Positions 1 through 11,125 of a stretch of DNA of 64,000 nucleotides are shown one piece after another. The position numbers and the translations under genes are program-made. Source of the DNA: Proales similis. Taxonomy: Eukaryota; Rotifera; Eurotatoria; Ploima; Proalidae. Location: positions 248,001 to 312,000 of the forward strand of contig JAGVRJ010000002.1 in the NCBI GenBank assembly GCA_019059635.1. Reading direction: 5' to 3'. Every line of letters starts with the position of its first letter. The stretch's first letter is position 1. Under the pieces are notes generated by a model that saw nothing but the letters and a program-made list of their open reading frames with translations, was not told the origin of the DNA and made no database searches.

Positions 1-1338
1 TTGTCGTTCAATCAAATGAGACGGATTTTACCAATCACTTTTCAAACGCTGAATCAGAGCTCAGTGCTGTTTGAAAATGTTCACTCGATCGCAGTAAACA
101 CCTATCCGAACATAATCGCGCTTCTGTCAGGCCTTAGCGAGCACGACGTCGGAGAGCACCATCTAACTGAGGAAATCGAGCAGCTTCGCGCTCTTGACTC
201 CACTTTCCACGACCACTTTCCTTTCATCTGGACCGAACTAGAACAGGACGGCTATTTGACCATGTTCCAGGAAGACGAGCCGCACGCCGCCATTTTCAAC
301 TACAAAAAGAACGGCTTCCGTTTCCGACCGACCAGCGTATACGGACGTCCATTTTGGACTCGCTACTACTCGCGCCGCTCCGGCCCGGACAAATGCCACG
401 CGGCAATGTCGACTTTTCAAACGTGGCTCGAGCAAATCTCCGCGTTAGTCGAGCAGATGAACCGGCCTGAAAATGCCGCACTGCCTTATTTCTCGCTGAG
501 CTTTCTAACAGAATACACGCACAACTATTTGACGCTGCCGCCCAACATGGACCAGTTGCTGGCGAGCACAATTCAGAAATGGTCGAGCGAAGGCTGGCTC
601 GATCGCACACTGTTCGTTTTGTTCTCAGACCACGGCAATCGGCTGACTTACTTTGGCTACGGCACAGAGACAGGCCGCTTGGAGCAAAAACAGCCTTTCC
701 TGAGCATTGCGCTTCCCAGCAGGCTCCGCAACTCGGCCACATTTGCCGATCAACTCCGCGCCAACTCGGACCGTTTCATAAGCTACTTTGATGTCTACCA
801 GACCCTGCGTCACTATCTGCTGCTCGGCAAATATAAAATTCGCAACAGCAGCGACTGCTCATTCAGTCGCAATGAGCCGCTCGAACGCATTCACCGTGGC
901 ATCTCTCTATTTGAGCCGATTCCGTTGAACCGCTCCTGTTCGGACGCTCTAATTCCGCTGATCAACTGCGACTGCTTGGCGACAGCAAACATGACCGAGA
1001 ACGAGCTGAAATCCCTTACTGGCCTTGATTACGCTACTTTGGCTCAGCTGACCGCCGACAGAGTCAATTCTCTGACCGAGCCGGTTCGACAAAAGTGCAG
1101 CCAATTTCGTTTGGATAAACTGCTGTCGCTGAATCGAGTGACTGCTCCCGAGTTTACTCTGCTACGCTCAGTGGTGCTTGTGCAACCAGGCGATGCGTGG
1201 TTTCAAAGCGACTTAAAACTCAATTCGGACAAGAGCCTCACATTTGTGATGGATCCGACTCGACTCAGCGCTTATGGGTCTCAATCTCACTGCATGACCG
1301 ATGGCAAACTGGTCAACTATTGTTATTGCATTGTTTGA
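1..1338 (+). CDS. DUF229 (sulfatase/alkaline-phosphatase-fold) protein, 5' end cut by window
   Basis: The frame is open from base 1 and stops at 1336-1338, giving about 445 residues of the C-terminal part. The start lies to the left of the window, since base 1 is TTG and not a real start. Family marks are an N-terminal stretch resembling the F-x-R-x-L-P ... N-T-Y-P-N region of DUF229, a metal-site-like FSDHG motif at about residue 207, and a cysteine-rich end (CNYCYC-like) typical of the family. DUF229 proteins are secreted or membrane-bound ectoproteins of the alkaline phosphatase superfamily. Their substrate is mostly unknown. No intron is seen in 1.3 kb, unlike the neighbours. The stop is only 104 bp upstream of a BK channel exon on the same strand. 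Family assignment is fairly sure; the enzymatic reaction is not known. Confidence 0.8.
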   Translation: MSFNQMRRILPITFQTLNQSSVLFENVHSIAVNTYPNIIALLSGLSEHDVGEHHLTEEIEQLRALDSTFHDHFPFIWTELEQDGYLTMFQEDEPHAAIFNYKKNGFRFRPTSVYGRPFWTRYYSRRSGPDKCHAAMSTFQTWLEQISALVEQMNRPENAALPYFSLSFLTEYTHNYLTLPPNMDQLLASTIQKWSSEGWLDRTLFVLFSDHGNRLTYFGYGTETGRLEQKQPFLSIALPSRLRNSATFADQLRANSDRFISYFDVYQTLRHYLLLGKYKIRNSSDCSFSRNEPLERIHRGISLFEPIPLNRSCSDALIPLINCDCLATANMTENELKSLTGLDYATLAQLTADRVNSLTEPVRQKCSQFRLDKLLSLNRVTAPEFTLLRSVVLVQPGDAWFQSDLKLNSDKSLTFVMDPTRLSAYGSQSHCMTDGKLVNYCYCIV

Positions 1339-1442
1339 GCCACTCTTTGAACTCGTTTCGTCCAACAGCCCTCCGCGATCTTGTTTATTTTCCGCTTTTT
1401 CCGATTATAGCATCAATTGTCTAATTATTGCTAAATTTGAAG

Positions 1443-4400
1443 CCAAACTCCTGAACTTGAACTTGAAGCGCTCTTTAAGAAGAACTTCACCCAAGTGACG
1501 TTCCTACTCGGCAGCGTGATGAACAGCCGCGATCTGGAGCGGGCCAAAGTAAAAACGCAATGAATGAAAACTCGGCCGATCAATGTTCAAATCCGATTCT
1601 AAAGCTCAAAACTGCAGACGCTTGTCTGATCCTGGCCAACAAGGAGGCGGCAAATCAGAACGGCGAAGACCAGGCCAACATCATGAGAGTGATTGCGATA
1701 AAAAACTTTCGTCCCAATATAAAGGTGATCGTGCAGCTGTTGCAGTACCGCAACAAAATGCTGCTGCTGAACATTCCGAGCTGGGACTGGCGTCAAGGCG
1801 ACGACGCGGTCTGCATCGCTGAGCTCAAGCTCGGTCTCATGGCCCAATCGTGTATGGCACCCGGCTTCTCGACCCTCATGGCCAATCTGCTCGGCACTCG
1901 TTCGTTCAAGGAGGTAAAACAGCTTGAGACCAGCATCTATTCTCTGTTCACCACTTCTCCTTCTGCGTCTATGTGAAGAATCCTATAAAACTAGACGAAC
2001 TTGCCGAGACCGTAATCTTTCAATTCTTTTAGCTTAAAGAAAAGGCTTGGCCTAACTTACTACTCAACTGAATGATTTGTCTGTTTTGCTTGCCACTGAC
2101 AACCTATCTCTACTCTTAGTTGCAGCTCGTATCTTGTAGATGTCTAACGCTTGGCTTGGCTTCTTTTTCGTTTGCTTTCAGGACTTTAAAGAATTCACAA
2201 AGTTTGAAGACTCGGCGTCGCCAAACAGCTGGCTAATCGACTACCTGCGCGGCACGTCAATGGAAATGTACACCGAATACTTGTCGCCGTCGTTCATCGG
2301 CAAGACGTTCACCGAGACAGCTGTGTAAGTGAAGCTGCCTCCCTCTTCCTCTCTCTCTCTCTCTCTTTCATTGAGTCTTTCCACTCGACAATGCCTTAAT
2401 CGTTCATCAAAACAAACAGAATCTGCTACACCAAGCTCGGAATTATTCTGATCGCCGTCGAAATCGAAGACCAAGAAGACAACAGCTCTCACTTGTCCAT
2501 TAACCCGGGCTCGAACGTGCGCATATTCTCGGGCACGCGTGGATTCTTCATCGCTGGCTCGGTGGAAGAGAGCCGCAGGTGAGCCTCTTTCCCGTTTTCA
2601 CTCATCGACAAGCGAGTTGAAATGAAGTTGCGAGACAGAGCGAGCTTCTACTGCCACAATTGTCACGTAAATGTGGAAAAGATTGAGAAAATAAAACGCT
2701 GCAGCTGCTGGCGAGGTGAGCAGTCATTTTCTTTCATCTGGTCAATCTCGCTTCTCATGCGTCAACTTTGAAGGGCGAAACTTTTTCAAGAAAACAATCG
2801 AGAAAATAAACGCGCGGCGATCGCTTATTTCGACTGTAAAAGAGTGAGTTTCAAAATTCGCATTGAACAAATAGACGAGAAGACTGATGGAATTGACATA
2901 TTCAGCGGAGTGCCAATCGAGCCGATCGATAAGCGAGCGGTTGAGAGAGCGCCAGAGCCCACTGAGAGCCGAGGCATGCCGTCAAGAGCGAGCAGTGAAG
3001 ACGAGCTATTCGACTCGACCGGAATGTTCCATTGGTGCAAAGCCAAGCCGTTTGAGAAGCACGTGCTCGATCCAAACAAAAAGTACAAGTTCAGCTCGCA
3101 TATAATCGTTTGCCTTTTCGCGCGCAAAACCTCGTCTGAGCTCGGCCTGCGCAATTTCATGCTGCCGCTAAGAGCGAGCAACCTTCACAGCGAAGAGCTC
3201 AAGCAAGTAATTCTGATCGGCGACGAAGAGCTCCTCAAGTCGGAATGGAGCTCGATTGCCAACTTTCCGTACATTTACGTTATGCCCGTAAGTCGCATTT
3301 AAAATCGTCGAAGGCAACCAAGTAAAGTGCGAGATTGAAGGGCTCGCCGAACAGCCGCGCCTTGCTGCGTTCGGCTGGTATACAGAACTGCTCGATGTGC
3401 GTGATCATGTCGGAGAACAGCTCAGAGGTGGACGACGAGTACCTGAGGGATCGAGATGCTCTCTTGTGCACTTTGAACATAAAAGCAATCAAGCTGGACG
3501 ACAGCAACAATCCGTCAATTGTCTCGTTGCGCGCCTTCCCAAACAGTCCGAAGCGATCGTGTGGCAGCCACGTGCCTATGCTCACCGAGCTCAGTAGGAT
3601 CTTGTTCTCTCAATTTTAGGCTTAATCACGCAACCGCATTTGACAGTTGTGGACTCGAACGTTCAGTTTCTTGACCAGGAAGATGAAGACGACCCGCACA
3701 GAGAGCTGTTCATGTCTCAGCCGTTCGCGTGTGGCAAAGCGTTCGCAGTGACTGTCCTCGACTGCATCATGACTTCGGTGAGCTCCACTCTGGCTGTCTC
3801 AAACGTTCAATTTGACAGAAAAAGCGTTCAAAAGGCCTATTTCGACGACAATGCTCTCACTCTGATTCGAACATTGATCACTGGTGGAACTACGCCCGAG
3901 CTCGAGCACATTCTGGCCGAAGAGGTGGAGATAACGCCGATAACGAACGGCACCAACAACTATCAGAACCGCAACAGGTCACGTGTTGGCCAGATATCGT
4001 TGTTCGAGACCGAATTCGCCCAGTTCGGGGTAGGCTCTTGAGTTGGCTAGCATTCAATGCCGCCGATCTGACTCTAAGTCGCCACAATTTCAAGGGAAAA
4101 TATTTCGCCGAGCTGTTCCTGCACTGCCTGACGAAATATGAAATGCTCTGCATCGGCGTCTACCGGCTCAAGTATCCACCAGTGGACGGAAAGCGAAAGG
4201 ATGCCAACCTAAGATACGTGCTGTGCAATCCGAGCGTCGATTTCAAACTCAGGCCGACCGACTTGATATTTGTGTTTCAGCAGTTCCACACTCAGATCGG
4301 CTTGGGCATTGAGCCCGGCGCAATGCCTCAAAAAGGCAACTTCAAGGTGCTGTCTCGCTCTCCAAAGAGAAATCACTCAAAGAAAAAGAGGGAGAAGAGC

Positions 4401-4547
4401 TCGCGGCGAAGATCAGAAAGTGAGCGAGATCAAGCCATCACCAAACTGGACGATGAGGTAAACGACAAAGTCCACTTTGTGGTGAGCGCTCTTCGTCCAG
4501 ACTCGGATCATGACCAACTTGAGAACGAAGATTCTAAATCTAAATGA
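1443..4547 (+). CDS. slo-1: BK-type calcium-activated potassium channel (Slo1), C-terminal 773 residues
   Basis: Ten exons join in frame: 1443-1548, 1605-1913, 2182-2324, 2420-2578, 2639-2715, 2791-3287, 3341-3593, 3647-3777, 3835-4029, 4095-4547. They encode the end of RCK1 ([28 protein letters not shown]), the linker with a CxxC-like cysteine cluster, RCK2 ([15 protein letters not shown]) and the calcium bowl ([13 protein letters not shown]). The bowl keeps the Q, D, D and D positions known to coordinate calcium in vertebrate Slo1, although other Asp are Glu or His. Membrane segments S0-S6 and most of RCK1 are missing and must lie left of the window. The tail after the last RCK2 strand is about 85 residues and rich in Lys, Arg and Ser. 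The intron at 3778-3834 is 57 nt, stop-free and a multiple of three, so its retention would insert 19 residues. Confidence 0.95.
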
Positions 4548-4652
4548 GACCAGCTCTTGCCCAGCGACTTGGACCGCTCCACGTTAATCGTTATTTACTC
4601 CGTCATTTACTCGCCATATCGTCAATCACTTACTCCTCTTTCTTTTTCGCTC

Positions 4653-4658
4653 AATAAA
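4653..4658 (+). terminator. Poly(A) signal of the BK gene
   Basis: AATAAA lies about 105 bp after the BK stop codon. A second AATAAA follows at 4764-4769. The convergent UPRT gene stops at 4891. Confidence 0.6.
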
Positions 4659-4890
4659 AAGCCGCTGTCAGATTTAAGAAAACTTGTTTTTTCAAACTGA
4701 AACTTGCTTGTCTTTCTTCTCTCTATTTCTGTGGAGTTTGTATTTTCAATTTAGAATCAAGTCAATAAAATCAAAGAGAATGAGCTTCGTTAACAACAGG
4801 CGATGACAATTTCAACGAGAAAAGGCAGATCTTTATCTTGGCGCTGCTTCGGTTCCTGCCCGTGTAGGCGTTCTGTTTGCGAACTGACAA

Positions 4891-5892
4891 TCACTCTGTG
4901 CCGAAATAGCGTTGGCCGAAATCGTTCGGAACGATCGAGTGTATCTCGCTGACGACCACCGTCACGTCCGGAAATTCGTTCACAATTCGTTGCAAACCTT
5001 GAACCAGGGAGCTGAAGAAGCCGCATATTTTGAAAATTCGTTTCAATTCAAATACCGTTGGGCGTGGCGAACAGACAGAGCACGAAAATATTCTCCTCGC
5101 TGATTTGGTGATTCTTGAGGACCTCGATGGCCAGTTTGACGGTCGTACCACTTGCTTTTGGAGAGGTGAGCAATTGACAAGCTGAATGCTGCTGGAAGGC
5201 GTCTGCTTACTTATAATTGGATACAGGAGAAGAATCTTGCGCTCTTCGATTCGATGCGGCAGTTTAGAGTAGATCACTGAACTGGCTCGCTGGTCCTCTT
5301 CATTCGACTGGACCAGAATCTTGCCGATTCGAATGCTGCGGCAGCACTCGCGAAGGCCCTTCTCCATCGCCTCGCCTAAAAAAGGCCGTTTGCTTGATGT
5401 CGCATTTGATCAGAAGCGGGACGTTAGATGGTGATTACCACTGCGCATTATGCTCACGCCGCACACGCCGTGGACATGCTCGATGCCAGAATAGTCGGAG
5501 CCGGTCGGCGTTTTCACCGTGCACTCAATGTAGGGCAGGTAGTTGAGGCCCTCTTCGACCAGTAGGCGAATCTTTTGGTCAACATGGTCATCTAAGCTAA
5601 GACCGAGCGTGCTTCTCGCCACTCACCAGTCGATCTGAATAGAACTTGAAATCGGAGTGTGTTGTCTCTCTGCCAATGGGAACCGATGAGACAACGAGTG
5701 CTAGACAATGGTTGCCACTACTAACCGATCACGAAGAAGAGTGTGCAGCTCTTTTATCTGATTGTTGCTCGGCAAGACCTTTACGTTTGCGAGAACTGCT
5801 TGCGTTAGTTTACTGAACGAACCGTTTTGCTTAATAGTATCTAGTCCGATCGGTTTCATGCCGTGCAGTATGTCTGGCGTGGTCATGTTCAA
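4891..5892 (-). CDS. UPRT: Uracil phosphoribosyltransferase homologue (UPRT)
   Basis: Six exons read on the minus strand: 5892-5726, 5669-5627, 5571-5439, 5375-5211, 5154-5056, 4997-4891. They give a 237-residue protein. Recognisable blocks are LPSNNQIKELHTLLRDR, VEEGLNYLPY, the CGVSIMRSGEAMEKGL block, LLLYPI followed by TSGTTV (equivalent to the PRPP-binding loop), and the end PNDFGQRYFGTE. This matches the animal UPRT family, which is related to the UMP-forming salvage enzyme; whether animal members are active is uncertain. It is shorter than human UPRT (about 309) because the variable N-terminus is brief. The gene converges on BK, with about 340 bp between the stop codons. Confidence 0.93.
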
Positions 5893-6599
5893 TTAGACAA
5901 CAACAAATCAAAATTTTCTAACTCACAATTCGTCTACTTATACCTTCTGGCTTTTTTTCGCTCATCCTCTCGCTCTCTGTTCTTCATGCACGATGACTCG
6001 TTTCTTTTATTTTTCTAAATTATGTGCGTTTCCTCCAACCCGCTCCAATTATTCGCATAAAAATTTCACGAATAAGAAAACAAAAATAGTGCCTCATTTT
6101 ATTTTTCGTCGTCATCATCATCATCATATCACTGGTGAAGAATAAAATTCGATTCTATCACTTTTAAGGGCAAGGCTGCTGAGTGGAATGGGCAAGATTT
6201 GGAATGTTGGGCTCAATAAAAGGGCAACTTGAGTTGTCAACAAGGCAGAAAAGGAGCAAGCATGAGAGGAGGCGCCGAAGCGGTTGGGCCAAGTTTTGAA
6301 ATTAAATTACCGAAACGGTGGCTGTTGAAGTTCTAAACGGCAAATAAATTCAGACCATTTCTATTCGCCAGTCGTGTCATGTCGAGGCATGCTCGAATTT
6401 CTTCTAGACAAGAGAGGCTCTAAGTTTCGAAATATTGCATTTTGACCGGCCAACATTCAGAGAGTGGGACCAGATCAAATTTCGGACATGCGCATTCTAC
6501 TGTATTTGCTCTAATTTAATATTCAAAGGCGAGACAGGACAATTGAGCTAAAACGGCGACTGCACAGCGACGAGCACAATGAACACGAGAATTGGCGTT

Positions 6600-6616
6600 G
6601 GCGGCGGCGGCGGCGG
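6600..6616. repeat. (GGC)n trinucleotide run
   Basis: Five to six GGC units lie in non-coding DNA. No ORF context suggests it is translated. Confidence 0.7.
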
Positions 6617-6838
6617 CAAACAGGTCAATTGAAATGTAAATGCCTGCTTTGCGTCTCAACTCAAAAGAAAATAATAATGTTGGATAAAAGACTAAAGAGT
6701 CAACTCTAAAGAGGCACAGCAGACAGAGAGTGAATTTGTATTCGGATAGTCTGTGACTGGTCGAGATTTAAGGGTCACTCGTTTCTGTCCAGGCCGAGGC
6801 CAATTGTGTGCGTGCATGTGTGCACTTGCAGATCAGGC

Positions 6839-6883
6839 ACAGAGAGAGAGAGAGAGAGAGAAGAGAGAGAAAGACAGAGAGGA
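6839..6883. repeat. GA-rich microsatellite
   Basis: About twelve consecutive GA units are followed by imperfect GA/GAAA repeats. It lies in the gene-free interval between UPRT and the Ly6 gene. Confidence 0.85.
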
Positions 6884-7191
6884 AAGCAGGCCGTTGTTAT
6901 TTTAGATTGTTAACATGTCACCTCTCAAGTTGAACTGTCTGATTAATTAGTGGTTCCGGGTCGACGAGGTGCAATCGAAACTGAGAGCACTCGAACGCCT
7001 TCAAGCTGCATGAATTGCGCTAAATCTGAAGACTTGACAGGCCGCGTTTTGTTTGCACGGTTCATTTATCAAACGGCGCTTGTCGTATTTTAAGGCATGA
7101 CCAAGAACAAACAAATAAACGAGAAGTGAGAAGCAGAGCAAGAAGAGCTAAGTCGAGAGCAAAAGGGACAACGCACACAGGCAAGTGAGAA

Positions 7192-7207
7192 GGGGGGGGG
7201 GGGGGGG
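7192..7207. repeat. Uninterrupted run of 16 G
   Basis: A homopolymer of 16 G residues, unusual in this base-balanced sequence. It could form a G-quadruplex, and its length may be uncertain because of sequencing slippage. Confidence 0.85.
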
Positions 7208-10200
7208 TCGAACGGCAATTAAATTTCTATAAATTAATTCCTCCACTGCCTCATTTGATCTCATTTGGCGCGACTCTAAACAGGTCAACACGAGTCTGAT
7301 TGACAACGGTGTGCTCTTAAATGCCAGTGTGGCCGCGAAGATCGCCTGTCCGAGTCCCGAAAGATTTATTCTTCCGCTCTTTGTTTGATATGGGTCGCTG
7401 TGGCCAGCTCAAGCGCACCTAACTGCTTGCTCGGCCTTGATAACCACCACACACGCACACAGCAAAAACACTGGAGGGGTCGCTAGTGTGCTAGTGGCCG
7501 CTGCCTTATTTATTTGCATTGAGCCGATTAACTGAATTTTCTTTTTAGTTTTCAAATTTTTATTCATTTATGGCCGTTCGGGGCCACACACGTTTATAGT
7601 GTAGGGAGGTTTGCTTCCGAAATTCGACCGCTCGGCGATTCGGCGTATTTTTATGACTCGTTGAAGATAAAGCAGCGATCGCATTTCAATGGTCAACTTG
7701 AACAAACATGAGATTCGCCTTGGCCGCACTACCGTTCACGCTCTCTGCTCGATTTTGCGTTATTCTCTGACTCTCTCTCTTCATCTTTCTGTTCATGAGA
7801 CTCACTATCTCGCACGCGCGTGGCTATTCTATTTCGTATTAGTTTACACACTCAGAAGGGCCTGTCCTCGTGAGGCCTTCAAACTGGCGCAGTCCATTTG
7901 AACTGGTCGATTATTAGCAAGATCGAAGTCGAGAAGCTTTTCAACCTCTCGGCTCATTTAAGCCGCTTTGTGTGTAAGTGAGGTCGATTTGTTCAATTTA
8001 ACTGGTGCTATCGATAAGAAACAAACTCGCCGTGCACACGCATAGAGCGCAAAAGTCGGTTTAGTCGAAGCAAAAGGGCTTGATTCGATTAACCCGATTG
8101 ATGACGACAACTATGTGGAGCTGGACACCGGCTAGCAAGCAAGCGGCGCGAACGCAGTCGTCATGGCCTCTTCTAATTGATTTGCTCGATGCTGATAAGC
8201 GTGTTTGCAAGGTCTCTTTTTTCTAGTCGGCAAATATTTGCTCGCCTTCACCTGCTCCGATTTTGCTCGCTCGTGCTCTCACTTTTGCAGACTCGTTTTA
8301 TTATTTTTTATTGAGATCGAGCGGCCAGTTGTCAACCGACTCGGGCGCGTCAAGTGCAGCAAGTCAACTAAATAACAAGACCAATGCCACTCGCATTCTG
8401 CGGCAAGGAGCTTGTGCTGCTGCGTTCGTTCAAGTTCATTCGACAAGCGCCAGCAACGCCGCCGGCCGCTCTATTCTTGCAACAACTACAGTAACCTTAA
8501 TAATCAGGACCTGCGGCGCTGGCATTGCCGTCGAAAGCGCAGACCACCACCACGACGACGACGAGAGTAAAGCAGCCGCACATCAAGTGACCTAAATGTT
8601 TTGTTTTTTGCTCATCTGCGCGCCGTTATAATTAATTTCGCGAGTCGAAATATTGAAATTTGCATTCGACTAAGAGGCGGCACACAAGCAGCCAGACAGC
8701 TCTAACCGAGATTTTTGTTTAAACGTCTGAGCGACTGTGAAAACAATGCGAATCAGTTGAGGACGGCGCTCGAGACGGCGGCGGCCGAAAACAATAAAAA
8801 GCTCATTTAGTCGACTTGGTGGTAGACATTAAAAGCAAAGCGTTTTGTTCCACTCGTCGGAGGGCTCCAATTGAATTGTATAATTCGCATCACGTAGACC
8901 ATTGCACATAAGCCCGCGACAATGAGGACGCCAATGCTAGCCTTCGCACTAACAGTGACCTCAACTTAGCTATAAATTTAAATGCGAGACAGAGAGAGAG
9001 AGAAAAAAATGAAAATTTGCATTCGAGTCACACTGACCGTGCGAGTAGTGAGAATTAGTCAAACCAAACGCAGAGGGCAATTATTAGTTTTTATTGCGGT
9101 TTCATCACTCCCATCCTTGGTTTGATTCTAATCCACGAACCTATTGAATGCCGCACGCACACACACACTAGTAGCAGGGGCCCAATCCTCGAATGGGCGG
9201 ATATTGGCAGCCGGATTTGTTGACCTAGATTCCAGAGGCTGCTAAACAGTGACCAGCTCGTCTTCGCGTAGACATTGACAGAAGCGGTCGTCTCTTCTAA
9301 TATTTTCTCGTTCGGCTATTGTTCTTCCCCTCTCTCTCTCGATTTCTTTTGTTCATTTTTCTCGTGTTCTGCTCATTGTTAACAAGCACCAGATAGACCA
9401 GGAGCGAAAGAAAGAAACAAGGACGCGTCCATTAGGAGTTAATCAGGAATCCTCTTGAGAATTTTTTTCCGCATCGGCTCTTCGCTTTCATGATTAACCG
9501 TAATTAGAATCCAACTGTTTTACATTCGCCTCACGCATGCATTCACCTGATCCATTTATTCATTCATCCGATTGGTTCATTTGTCCTTTCTTTGTCCAAG
9601 GACACAAACTTCACAACGCAAACATGAAGAAACACCGTGGCAGAGCGGCAAAGTCTTGAATTTCAATTTGTTTCATTCGATCGGTCACGAATTTGCAACA
9701 TTTTGTTTACTCAAGCTCCAAGCAGCTAACAAATTAACAAGGTCAAACTGTGCGCTGGGCCGCACCTCTTCACTCGCAAATTCTATTTTGCTTAATTCAT
9801 CAGGCTAGTCGCAGGCTCAATGTTTATCCATTTGTTGGGCCCACTCTGCTCGCCGCGTCGGGCCCTGTTGAGTGATTTACCGCTGTTGGCCTACTCCGCC
9901 AGATCATCCGCTAATTTCTGCTTCGCATTGATCCAGTTTCTCGTACGCGCGTCGCCTTCTCGCGCATTCGACGCCGCCCTGTGTGTTCTTGTTGTTGTTT
10001 TTGTTGCTGCTCATGTCAGCAGTGTTGACACCGTTTTGCTTGTTCGAATTTTATTAACGCCACTTGAGCTGTTTGAACTGCACTTGGACGTCAAGGACGC
10101 CCTTCTTTCTCTCTCTTCTCCTGTCTTTCACTTCCTCGCTCGTTCTTCTTGATTGCACTCTCTTCTCTGCTGCCCTCCTTTTCTCTCGTCTATTTCTCGT

Positions 10201-10366
10201 TTGTTTTTGTTTTTGCCCCTTGATGTTGTTCATCGACTCGAGTATTTTCAAATAATTTGTTTCAGAATTGCGATTTAGACAGATCGAATCCAATTTGTCG
10301 ATTCATTTATTCATTGGCCGATCGATCGATTCCATTGTTTGACAAATTCACACTCCAGCAATCAAA

Positions 10367-10871
10367 ATGGCCAACATTGCGCAGAAACTGATCATTTCCG
10401 TCTTGATTATGGTCGCTCTTGTGGGTAAGTGAAAGCGAGCTACTTTGAAAGGATGCTGTCTCTGACCGTTTCTTGTCCAATAGGATTCTCAAATGCGATT
10501 CGATGCTACAAGTGTAAAGGAGACGACGAGTGCGATTTCAAATCGCGTCAGATTTACATCGACAACTGCACATGGGCCACCAAGTGCTGGGTAAGCAGAT
10601 CTGACTCGGCCTTTGAATGGCTTTCATAACTTTGGCTCGTGAACAGGGAGCCAGAATTGGCGACCACTACATCCGCAGCTGTGCCGACGACCGATGCGAA
10701 ATTCAGCTCGGCTTCGGCTCTTACATTGAGAGCAAGTGCTGCTACAACGACCTATGCAACGATGACGAGTTCTTCTTCCCCAACGGGTCGGACAGATCCA
10801 CTCCGATCGTCCTCTTTTACATATTCTTCATCATCGGCATTTTTTACTTTCTGCGTCGCCGCATCCAATGA
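10367..10871 (+). CDS. Small Ly6/uPAR three-finger membrane protein
   Basis: Three exons, 10367-10424, 10484-10590 and 10647-10871, encode 129 residues. A signal peptide (MANIAQKLIISVLIMVALVG, then FSNA) is followed by a mature domain starting IRCYKCKGDDEC. It ends with the family signature CCYNDLCN. The cysteine spacing fits a Ly6/three-finger fold. The C-terminus has a hydrophobic helix of about 17 residues (VLFYIFFIIGIFYFL) followed by RRRIQ. That basic end looks more like a type I membrane anchor than a GPI signal, which normally ends hydrophobic. Function is unknown; Ly6 proteins often modulate receptors or cell junctions. The poly(A) signal AATAAA is at 11003-11008. Confidence 0.88.
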
Positions 10872-11002
10872 GATACGAGGTCTCCCATCTTCTTGCAGCA
10901 ACAAACAAACAAAAATGTTCATGATTGACCACGACGGTGCCTCGTTATCTTCTCATTTCTTGTCCGCCCTTTTTTTTCTATGCGCTCTTTGCCCGCAGTT
11001 GC

Positions 11003-11054
11003 AATAAATGTTTTCTCGTTTTTATTTTGCCGTTTCTAATTGCAGCGTTTTATT
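11003..11054. terminator. Interlocked poly(A) signals of Ly6 (+) and DRC9 (-)
   Basis: AATAAA on the plus strand is at 11003-11008. On the minus strand AATAAA occurs at 11026-11021 and 11054-11049. The two convergent genes must end within about 50 bp of each other. Confidence 0.65.
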
Positions 11055-11125
11055 CTCAAGAACGAAACGTGATAAAATCGAAGGGCATGACGAGGAGTGA
11101 GTGAAACCAAGTAGCCAAGACTCGT

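Larger units (their letters stand above)
5893..10366. other. 4.5 kb gene-free interval upstream of UPRT and Ly6
   Basis: I see no protein family and no credible exon set on either strand. ORFs such as 7689-7901, 8263-8595, 9572-9808 and 9820-10152 are low-complexity or unsupported. The interval holds several microsatellites (listed separately) and AT-rich stretches. It lies between divergent starts of UPRT (-) and the Ly6 gene (+), so it probably carries their regulatory DNA. Confidence 0.5.

Noticed and set aside
2774-2843. Alternative BK acceptor giving [10 protein letters not shown]
   Set aside because: This choice reaches a TGA near 2845 and loses the frame to DSTGMFHW. The acceptor at 2789-2790 keeps it.
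7689-8595. Two open frames in the gene-free interval
   Set aside because: Low-complexity Ala/Ser or Leu-rich, no splice partners, no family resemblance.
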